A model generated the notes under the pieces. It saw nothing but the letters and a program-made list of their open reading frames with translations. It did not search any database and had not been told where the DNA came from. 42,686 nucleotides of DNA from the NCBI GenBank assembly GCA_019242475.1, contig JAFAVK010000062.1:1-42686 (forward strand). Direction: 5' to 3'. Shown piece after piece: positions 36,663 through 42,686 of this stretch; the stretch's first letter is position 1; each line of letters starts with the position of its first letter. The DNA is from Acidobacteriota bacterium (GTDB lineage: Bacteria > Acidobacteriota > Blastocatellia > Pyrinomonadales > Pyrinomonadaceae). The position numbers were made by a program, and so were the translations under genes.

Positions 36663-36888
36663 GCAGTAGGCAGTAGGCAGATGGCAGTAGGCAGTTCAGA
36701 CAGATGAGCCCCGGAGGGGCGGCATGTTTATAGCTCACGTCATCATTAATTTCCCCGAGCCCCGTCAGGGGCGACATAGAACATGCCGCCCCTGACGGGG
36801 CTCGGATTCAATTAAAACGCGATGGCTATAAACATGCCGCCCCTCCGGGGCTTCAACTGCCTACTGCCAACTGCCTACTGCCTGCTGC
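36663..36888. repeat. Nested inverted-repeat element F with heptamer outer arms (GTAGGCA)
   Basis: There are three nested stems. The outer stem, 36663-36696 with 36855-36888, is made of GTAGGCA words. The middle stem, 36707-36734 with 36825-36852, is a perfect 28 bp containing GGGGCGGCATGTTTATAGC. The inner stem, 36755-36773 with 36787-36805, is a perfect 19 bp. It separates the convergent thioredoxin-NHL and small membrane-protein genes. No gene lies inside. Confidence 0.88.
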
Positions 36889-37140
36889 TCAGTTCCGCGA
36901 GAGGTCGCCCGCGTCGTCGAGCAGCTCGGGCCAGAGGGTGCGGCTGTGCTCAAGCTCGCGGTCGAGCAGCGCGCGCGTCTGTTCCAGCTCGCGGCGCAGC
37001 TCCTCGTTGGAGCGTTCGAGGTCGTTGATGTGACGCTTCATCTGGCGCGCGCGCCCTTCGAGGAACATCACGTAGAAGTAGAGCACGCCGGCGATGGCGG
37101 CCAGCGCGAGCGCGAGAACGAGGGCGGCGTAAAACTCCAC
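36889..37140 (-). CDS. Small membrane-anchored coiled-coil protein
   Basis: 83 residues from GTG 37140, with AAGGGAAG about 7 bases upstream. A membrane helix (about 4-26, AALVLALALAAIAGVLYFYVMF) is followed by a basic patch (GRARQMKRHI) and a coiled coil (about 38-70, LERSNEELRRELEQTRALLD). The layout resembles small cytoplasm-facing envelope proteins. Function is unknown. Its 3' end abuts element F. Confidence 0.65.
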   Translation of the reverse strand: MEFYAALVLALALAAIAGVLYFYVMFLEGRARQMKRHINDLERSNEELRRELEQTRALLDRELEHSRTLWPELLDDAGDLSRN

Positions 37141-37229
37141 GGCTTTCTTCCCTTGGCTTCCCTGTTTGTCGGTTTGATTCCATTACTACGCCTTCCCGCG
37201 CGTTTGCGCAAGTCCCCGCCCGCCTGGGT

Positions 37230-37235
37230 TATAAT
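37230..37235 (+). promoter_or_regulatory. Consensus -10 box (TATAAT) for the GH16 gene
   Basis: TATAAT at 37230-37235 lies 61 bases before the GTG start. The best upstream hexamer, TTGCGC, sits too far away (20-base spacer), so the -35 is weak. Confidence 0.5.
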
Positions 37236-37296
37236 CCGTCCGCCCCGTTCGCCCTTCACGGCAGGTTTAACTAACTTTCGACTTGGAGGGAACCTC

Positions 37297-38145
37297 GTGC
37301 CAAAAGCAAGGGAAGTGTCGGCGGCGCGCCTCGGGCTGGCGGCCGTGCTCTGCTTAGTGTTGGGCGTGACCGCGGCGGCCCAGACGACCTGGACGCTCGC
37401 GTGGAGCGACGAGTTCAACGGGCCGGCCGGTTCGGCGGTGGACGGGACGAAGTGGGTCGCGGAGGTCGGCAACGGCTCGAACGGCTGGGGCAACCACGAG
37501 CGCGAGTACTACACGAACGCGACGAAGAACGCCGCGTTGGACGGCGCGGGCAACCTCGTCATCACGGCCTACAAGGAGCAGCTCGGGAACAAGTACCGCT
37601 GCTGGTACGGCGTGTGCCAGTACACCTCCGCGCGCCTGAAGACGCAGGGCAAGTTCGAGCAGGCGTACGGTCGCTTCGAAGCGCGCATCCGTGTGCCTCA
37701 CGGGCAGGGCATCTGGCCCGCCTTCTGGATGCTCGGCAACAACATCCAGACCGCGGGCTGGCCGACCTGCGGCGAGATCGACATCATGGAGAACATCGGC
37801 CGCGAGCCTTCAATCGTCCACGGCACGATGCACGGCCCGGGCTACTCGGGCGCCAACGGCATCGGCGCGCCCTACGCGCTGACGGCGGGCGCCTTCTCCG
37901 ACGCCTTCCACGTCTTCGCCGTCGAGTGGGAGCCGAACCAGATACGCTGGTACGTGGACGGCAACCTCTACCAGACGCGCACGCCGGCCGACCTCCCGCC
38001 CGGCTCGACGTGGGTCTTCGACCACCCGAACTTCGTGATTCTCAACCTCGCCGTCGGCGGCTCCTGGCCCGGCGACCCCGACTCGACCACCGTCTTCCCG
38101 CAGAAGATGTACGTCGATTACGTCCGCGTCTACCGCGCGCAGTAG
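37297..38145 (+). CDS. Secreted GH16 endo-beta-glucanase (laminarinase-type)
   Basis: 282 residues from GTG 37297, with GGAGGG 7 bases upstream. A signal peptide (GLAAVLCLVLGVTAAAQ) precedes one GH16 domain beginning TLAWSDEFNG. The catalytic motif is GEIDIMENIG (ExDxxE, about residues 159-164), with a Trp-rich cleft (WPAFWMLGNN) and the usual end MYVDYVRVYRAQ. GH16 enzymes with this motif layout mostly hydrolyse beta-1,3/1,3-1,4-glucans by a retaining mechanism. It begins a run of glycan hydrolases (GH18, GH3, GH20). Confidence 0.92.
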   Translation: MPKAREVSAARLGLAAVLCLVLGVTAAAQTTWTLAWSDEFNGPAGSAVDGTKWVAEVGNGSNGWGNHEREYYTNATKNAALDGAGNLVITAYKEQLGNKYRCWYGVCQYTSARLKTQGKFEQAYGRFEARIRVPHGQGIWPAFWMLGNNIQTAGWPTCGEIDIMENIGREPSIVHGTMHGPGYSGANGIGAPYALTAGAFSDAFHVFAVEWEPNQIRWYVDGNLYQTRTPADLPPGSTWVFDHPNFVILNLAVGGSWPGDPDSTTVFPQKMYVDYVRVYRAQ

Positions 38146-38217
38146 GCGCGACCTTCTGAAGCGAAGCCCCGCGAACCTCAGAGGCATTCGTCCGACCCAC
38201 AGGGAAAGGAGAAGCGT

Positions 38218-39279
38218 ATGCTCAAAAAGCTTCTGCTGCTGCTCACACTCTTCGTCGCGCTGCCTTCGGCCGCCGCGGCGACTCCCGTCTCGGTCTACGG
38301 CGCGTGGCTGTGCGGCAACGACGCCTGCACTTGGGCGAGCGCGCGCGACATGAACGACTTCGACGCGAAGAACCACTGGCTCGTCAACCGCGGCGACGGG
38401 ATGCCCTCGGTCAACCTCGTCGTCCTCAGCTTCGTCCAGCCCCTGAAGCTCCTGAACCGGACGACCGACGCGCAGACCTTGAACGGCGTCCCGCGCGGGA
38501 TGGACGCCAACGTCGTCAACTACTTCAAGAGCCGCGGCGTCCGCGTCATGCTCTCCGTCGGCGGCATCACCTACGTTGACGCGTGGAACCAGGCGCTGGC
38601 CGCGAACCCGACGCAGCTGGGGCTCAACGCGGCGCAGGTCGCGCAGTCCCTCGGCGTCGGCATCGAGATCGACTACGAGGAGAACGCCAGCCCCAACCTC
38701 GCCGGCCTCCAGGCGTTCATCGACGCCTACCGCTCGCAGCTCCCCTACGACGCGACGGGCGGGAACCACGCCGCGCGCCTGACGATTGACCTGGCGGCGG
38801 GCGACCGCTGGCTCATCGCGCTGGCGCGCAAGGCGACGGCCGACTGGCTCAACCCGACGACCCCCGTGCTCGACTACGCGAACGCGATGGTGGCGAGCAA
38901 GCAGCCGACGAACGCCTCGGCGGCGCAGGCCGACTGGCAGGAGCACATCGACGGCAAGGCGCAGTACAACCCGCCGATCCCGCCGCTCGCCGCGGCCAAG
39001 TTCACCGGCGCGCTCTACATCGTCACGGGGCAGAGCCCGTGCCCGGAGTGCACCAACTTCGGCGCGTCGCTCATCAGCTCGACGGGCAGCTACGTCCAGA
39101 GCGTGGCGACCAAAGTCGGCACGACGAACGGCATGCTCGGCTACATGTTCTGGGCGGCCGAGTGCCCCTCGACGCGGCGCATCTGCACGACCCCACCCAA
39201 CACCTGCGAGAACGGCGTCGGCGCGGGCGCGCGGACTTACAACGTGCCCATCCCGATGCAGCCGCTCAGGCAGAACTGA
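38218..39279 (+). CDS. Secreted GH18-like glycosidase (chitinase/endo-N-acetylglucosaminidase fold)
   Basis: 353 residues with a signal peptide (LLLLLTLFVALPSAAAA) and AAGGAG 7 bases before ATG. The barrel motifs are VVLSFVQ (beta-2), VRVMLSVGGITY (the SxGG strand) and GVGIEIDYEEN (about residues 148-158), matching DxxDxDxE with the first Asp replaced and the second changed to Glu, but with the last Asp and the catalytic Glu retained. MLGYMFWAAECPS near the end carries the Trp of beta-8. Substrate is probably a GlcNAc polymer. The altered acidic ladder makes activity less certain. Confidence 0.75.
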   Translation: MLKKLLLLLTLFVALPSAAAATPVSVYGAWLCGNDACTWASARDMNDFDAKNHWLVNRGDGMPSVNLVVLSFVQPLKLLNRTTDAQTLNGVPRGMDANVVNYFKSRGVRVMLSVGGITYVDAWNQALAANPTQLGLNAAQVAQSLGVGIEIDYEENASPNLAGLQAFIDAYRSQLPYDATGGNHAARLTIDLAAGDRWLIALARKATADWLNPTTPVLDYANAMVASKQPTNASAAQADWQEHIDGKAQYNPPIPPLAAAKFTGALYIVTGQSPCPECTNFGASLISSTGSYVQSVATKVGTTNGMLGYMFWAAECPSTRRICTTPPNTCENGVGAGARTYNVPIPMQPLRQN

Positions 39280-39284
39280 AGAAG

Positions 39285-39383
39285 AAGTAGACAGTAGTAA
39301 ATAGGAAGACAAAGCGGCGCGCCTGGTTTTAAGCCGAGCGCGCCGCCCCTGTTTTTCTACTGACTACTGTCTACTGGCTACTT
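39285..39383. repeat. Heptamer-word inverted repeat G (word GTAGACA) with internal terminator
   Basis: Left arm 39285-39304 and right arm 39357-39383 consist of GTAGACA, GTAGTCA and GTAGCCA words. Minus-strand stops TAG recur every 7 bases, and the first is the GH3 stop codon. On the plus strand TGA, TAG and TAA fall in all frames after the GH18 stop. Confidence 0.85.
39314..39356 (+). terminator. Rho-independent terminator after the GH18 gene
   Basis: A 9-bp GC stem (39314-39322 with 39338-39346) over a 15-base loop is followed by CCCTGTTTTT. It lies inside heptamer repeat G, between the convergent GH18 and GH3 genes. Confidence 0.75.
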
Positions 39384-41918
39384 CAGAGTCGCCTTGCCGC
39401 GCAGCTCGATCTGTTCGGAGGAGCGGCCGACGAGGATGTCGAAGTCGCCGGGGTCGTGGCGCCAGCGCTTCGCCGCGACGTCGTAGTAGGAGAAGGCGCG
39501 GCCGTCGAGGCGGACGGTGACGCGGCGCGACTCGCCGGGGCGCAGAGTTACTTTCGAGAAGCCCTTCAGCTCCTTCGGCGGGCGCGGGACGCTGGCGTGC
39601 GTGTCGGAGACGTAGACCTGCGCCACGTCCGAGCCCTCGCGCTGTCCCGTGTTCTTCACGTCGAAGGAGACTTCGTAGAGCGGCCCGCCGGTCGTGTCAT
39701 CCGGCACGGCCGGCGCGGGCGTCACCTTCAGGTTGTCGTACTTGAAGGTCGTGTAGGAGAGGCCGTGGCCGAAGGGGAAGAGCGGCTTCGTGCCCGCCTT
39801 CTCGTACCCGCGGTAGCCGACGAAGACGCCCTCCTTATACTCGACGCGCTTGTCGTCCGACGCGGGGTAGTAGCTCGCGTGGACGGGGTTGTCCTCCCAG
39901 CGGCGCTCGAACGTGACGGGCAGGCGGCCCGAGGGGTTCACGTCGCCGAGCAGAATCTCTGCGAGCGCCGTCCCGCCCTCCTGCCCGGGGAACCAGGCTT
40001 GCAGGACGGCGGGCACGCGCTCGACCCAGCCGCTCATGTCCGTGCCGCCGCCCGAGGTGATGACGACGACGGTGTTCTTGTTGGCCGCCGCCATCTCGTT
40101 AATTAAATCGTCCTGACCCGTGGGCAGGGAGAAGGTTCGGTCGGCGCCCTCGCTCTCGGTCTCGGGGTCGAAGCCCGCGGCGACGACTACGGCGTCGGCC
40201 TTCGCGGCCATCCGCTTCACCTCCTCGGGGACGGCCGTCCCGCGCTTCACAATCCCGAGTCGGAGCTTCGCGCCGAGCCAGCTCGAATGGCCGTGTTGCT
40301 CGACGACGACCTTGTGCGGGCGCGCGTCGAGCTGCATCGTCGTCGTGCTGACGAGCGCGCGCGAGACCTTCCAGTTGTCGAAGACCAGCTTGTCGTCCAC
40401 GAAGAGGCGGCTGAAGCCGCCGTCCTCGCCCGTGGACTGCATGAAGATGTCGAAGTCGCCGGCCGCCTGCGGCGTGTAATAGCCCGTCCACCGCGAGGCC
40501 GACGTGCCTTCGGGGAAGGCCGCGCGCCAGCCGGCCGCGGAGGCGTAGTTGATGCCCGGCTCGGTGCGCGTGATGAACGGCTGACCTTGCATGTCTTCGG
40601 TCTTGAAGAACTCGGCCTTGATGCCGGGCTTCCCATTCGTCGGTTCGTCGGTGAAGGCGGTCGCCTGCGCCATCTCGGAGAGCGTCGGGATGCCGCGGTG
40701 GTAGTAGACGTTGACGGAAGAGGGCGCGAGCGCGTTACTCAGCCCCTCCATGAAGCTGACCGCGTTGAAGGGCTCGACGCGGGCGCTGCCGCCGCCGACG
40801 GGGACTGCCGGGTAGGCGTCGGGGCCGACGACGAGGACGGACTTCAACTTCTTACGGTCGAGCGGAAGGAGCTGGCCGTCGTTCTTCAAGAGCACCATGC
40901 CCTCGCGCGCGGCTTGCAGCGCGGCCTGGCGGCCGGTCTGGTTGAAGCGCGGGATGCTCGGTTCGGTCTGGTCGCGGTCGAGCCAGCCGAAGCGCGCGGC
41001 CGTGCGCAGGATGCGTCGGACGTGCTCGTCGATGGTGGCGACCGAGACCTTGCCCGACTCGATGGCGGGCATGAGCGTCCTGCGGTTCATGAAGGCGGGG
41101 CCAGGCATCTCCAAATCCTGCCCCGCGTTGACGGCCGCGACGCCGTCGTAGGTGGCGAACCAGTCGGACATCATCAGGCCCTCGAAGCCCCAGTCTTCGC
41201 GCGCGATCTCGGTCAGGAGGTGCCTGTTCTGCGAGGCGTGCTCGCCGTTGAGGAGGTTGTAGGAGTCCATCATGGCGCCGACGCGCGCCTCCCTGACCGC
41301 GGCCTCGAAGACGGGCAGGTAGATTTCGCGGAGCGTCCTCTCGTCAACGACCGCGTCCGTGTTGTGCCGGTCGAACTCCGAGTTGTTGGCGGCGAAGTGC
41401 TTGACGGTGGCCGAGACGCCCTGACTCTGCACGCCCTTGATGTAGCCGACCGCGATGCGCGCGGCGAGGAAGGGGTCTTCGCCGAAGTACTCGAAGTTGC
41501 GGCCGTTGGTCGGTGAGCGGTAGATGTTGACGCCCGGCCCTAAGAGGAAGTGGACGCCTTTGGCGCGCGCGTCTCTGCCGATCTCCGTTCCCACACGCTC
41601 GGCGAGCGCGGGGTTCCAGGTGGCGGCGAGCCCGACGCCCGCAGCCATCGCCGTCGCGGGGCCGAAGTTGCGCACACCCAAAGGGCCGTCGGCCATCTTC
41701 AAGCGCGGGAGGTTGAGGCGGGGCACGTCGCGGACGAAGAAGCCGTCGGTGCCGCCGAGCAGGTCGATCTTCTCTTCGAGCGTCAACTGCTTCAGGATGG
41801 CCTCGACCCTCTGCTCGACGCCCTGCGCCGGCGGCGCGGGCGTCTGCGCGCGGGCGACCGGGAAGAGGTTCAAGAGGAGCGAGAGAAGGGCGACGGTCGG
41901 GCTTAAGAGTTTTCGCAT
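39378..41918 (-). CDS. Secreted GH3 beta-glucosidase with inserted PA14 domain
   Basis: 846 residues. A signal peptide (LLSLLLNLFPVARAQ) is followed by the GH3 N-terminal barrel (about 35-330), with KHFAANNSE and the nucleophile Asp in MMSDWFATYDG. The C-terminal alpha/beta sandwich is split by a PA14 domain at about 430-570 (IKAEFFKTEDMQGQPF; GDFDIFMQSTGEDGGFSRLFVDD) that can extend the active site and bind oligosaccharides. The sandwich resumes (ADAVVVAAGFDPETESEGADR), and a fibronectin-III-like domain closes the protein (GFSKVTLRPGESRRVTVRL). It hydrolyses terminal beta-glucosides. Its stop codon is the first TAG of heptamer repeat G. Confidence 0.94.
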   Translation of the reverse strand: MRKLLSPTVALLSLLLNLFPVARAQTPAPPAQGVEQRVEAILKQLTLEEKIDLLGGTDGFFVRDVPRLNLPRLKMADGPLGVRNFGPATAMAAGVGLAATWNPALAERVGTEIGRDARAKGVHFLLGPGVNIYRSPTNGRNFEYFGEDPFLAARIAVGYIKGVQSQGVSATVKHFAANNSEFDRHNTDAVVDERTLREIYLPVFEAAVREARVGAMMDSYNLLNGEHASQNRHLLTEIAREDWGFEGLMMSDWFATYDGVAAVNAGQDLEMPGPAFMNRRTLMPAIESGKVSVATIDEHVRRILRTAARFGWLDRDQTEPSIPRFNQTGRQAALQAAREGMVLLKNDGQLLPLDRKKLKSVLVVGPDAYPAVPVGGGSARVEPFNAVSFMEGLSNALAPSSVNVYYHRGIPTLSEMAQATAFTDEPTNGKPGIKAEFFKTEDMQGQPFITRTEPGINYASAAGWRAAFPEGTSASRWTGYYTPQAAGDFDIFMQSTGEDGGFSRLFVDDKLVFDNWKVSRALVSTTTMQLDARPHKVVVEQHGHSSWLGAKLRLGIVKRGTAVPEEVKRMAAKADAVVVAAGFDPETESEGADRTFSLPTGQDDLINEMAAANKNTVVVITSGGGTDMSGWVERVPAVLQAWFPGQEGGTALAEILLGDVNPSGRLPVTFERRWEDNPVHASYYPASDDKRVEYKEGVFVGYRGYEKAGTKPLFPFGHGLSYTTFKYDNLKVTPAPAVPDDTTGGPLYEVSFDVKNTGQREGSDVAQVYVSDTHASVPRPPKELKGFSKVTLRPGESRRVTVRLDGRAFSYYDVAAKRWRHDPGDFDILVGRSSEQIELRGKATLK

Positions 41919-41956
41919 GATGTCTACCTTTTACCTCGGAGTCGTGATGCCGAGCC

Positions 41957-42686
41957 TTACTGTCCGGCCGGCTTCTGCTTCGGCGGGTTGGCGAGTTCGT
42001 GGACGCGCCGGCGCCAGTCGGCGGGCGCCTCGGTCTTGAGCTGCGGCTGTTCGTAGGCGGCGTGCACAAGCTCGCGCAGCGCCGGCACGAAAGGGAATTC
42101 GAGCGCGGCCTTCGGCTTCTCGACTTCGGCGAGCGCGGCGAGGCGCGCGTCGCGCCACTCGGCCGTGGGCGCGACGCCCTGCTGGAGGTAAGAGAGCGCT
42201 TCGAGCCCTATCGCCCCCGCCGCCGCGAGGTCGCGCGCGAGCGGCCGCGCCTCGGCGAGCGCGGGCGAGCGGTCGATCAGCGCTTCGAGCACAGGCCCCG
42301 CGTCGCGCCAGGACGTGAGCGTATCGCGCAGCGTGCTGAAGTGCAGCGCGAAGCGCGGCGCGTCGGAGAGAAGGAGGTTGACCCTCCGCGAGAAGCCGCG
42401 CGCGGCCGTCGAGTCGGGGCGCGCGGCGTCCACGAGCCCCGTCAGCGGCGAGAGCATCGTCTGCGGCCGCTGATCGTAACGGCGGTACTCCTTGACCGGC
42501 TCGACGACCGACGCGAGCGTTTCGAGCGCGGGCGGGTACGCGCCGCGCGCCAGGCGGCGGAGCATCATCGCCTGATTCTTCTCGTGCGTGAGCCCGAGCT
42601 CTTCGAGTTGGACGCTGACGACGGCGAGGCGGCGGTACATGTCGTCCACGTCCCGCACCTCGCGCGGCGACCAGAGCCTTTCGGCG
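41957..42686 (-). CDS. GH20-type beta-N-acetylhexosaminidase, C-terminal part (5' end beyond window)
   Basis: The frame is open to the right window edge, so only about 243 C-terminal residues are visible. They begin AERLWSPREVRDVDDMYRRL, the typical segment after the GH20 barrel (AERLWSP with the DVxDMYxRL helix), and continue with LEELGLTHEKNQAMMLRRLA. The rest is a helical C-terminal extension (PLTGLVDAARPDSTAAR onward) without a catalytic motif; the catalytic Asp-Glu pair would lie outside the window. It ends 38 bases from the GH3 start and probably forms one transcription unit with it. The role is trimming GlcNAc from chitin or related oligomers. Confidence 0.8.
   Translation of the reverse strand, partial: AERLWSPREVRDVDDMYRRLAVVSVQLEELGLTHEKNQAMMLRRLARGAYPPALETLASVVEPVKEYRRYDQRPQTMLSPLTGLVDAARPDSTAARGFSRRVNLLLSDAPRFALHFSTLRDTLTSWRDAGPVLEALIDRSPALAEARPLARDLAAAGAIGLEALSYLQQGVAPTAEWRDARLAALAEVEKPKAALEFPFVPALRELVHAAYEQPQLKTEAPADWRRRVHELANPPKQKPAGQ

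Overview
The window is high-GC chromosomal DNA of a free-living, Gram-negative-type bacterium. An Acidobacteriota origin (Blastocatellia-like) fits best. The evidence is an 'acidobacterial duplicated orphan permease' (ADOP) of the MacB/FtsX type, a porin with an aromatic C-terminus, a typical group of housekeeping genes and several secreted glycan hydrolases. This placement is inference from gene content only. I see no tRNA, rRNA, CRISPR array, phage or transposase gene.

Layout. 1-4.7 kb: a MoxR AAA+ ATPase, DUF5682 and von Willebrand A cassette, entered from the left edge, with a palindrome and a 21-bp tandem array before the vWA gene. 4.7-9.1 kb (minus): ADOP permease and porin. 9.4-14.3 kb (plus): FHA-GAF-adenylate cyclase, orphan MreB, a TIMP-like secreted protein and an S2P/M50 protease with CBS domains. 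14.3-14.9 kb is non-coding: a palindromic element and a second 21-bp array of 18 units. 14.9-20 kb: a small conserved protein, a CDF metal transporter, then cdaA-cdaR-glmM (c-di-AMP synthesis and its regulator, plus a cell-wall precursor enzyme). 20.0-20.3 kb: a probable structured RNA ending in a strong terminator. 20.4-23.6 kb: an M3-peptidase-like protein without the zinc motif, aroB and a small membrane protein. 23.7-34.3 kb (minus): radical SAM protein, coiled-coil protein, rpoD, dnaG, a PIN toxin-antitoxin pair, trpF, mutS2 and an orphan CheW. 34.4-42.7 kb: a carboxymuconolactone-decarboxylase remnant, a secreted thioredoxin-NHL protein, then GH16, GH18, GH3 and GH20 hydrolases, a set suited to beta-glucan and chitin such as fungal walls.

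Two observations stand out. First, the toxin-antitoxin pair sits inside a duplication of the 5' end of dnaG. A 57-bp direct repeat (one mismatch) flanks it, leaving a 33-codon dnaG stub upstream and an intact dnaG that now starts with GTG directly after the toxin stop codon. Second, at least six gene ends carry inverted repeats whose arms are built from 7-nt words (GTGATGA, GTAGGCA, GTAGACA, CCGTAAA/CCGTGAA, TTTTTGA). Each word contains a stop codon. Because 7 is not a multiple of 3, a run of such words stops translation in every frame, and in convergent pairs it does so from both sides. Several proteins end inside these repeats, so their C-terminal residues are repeat-encoded.
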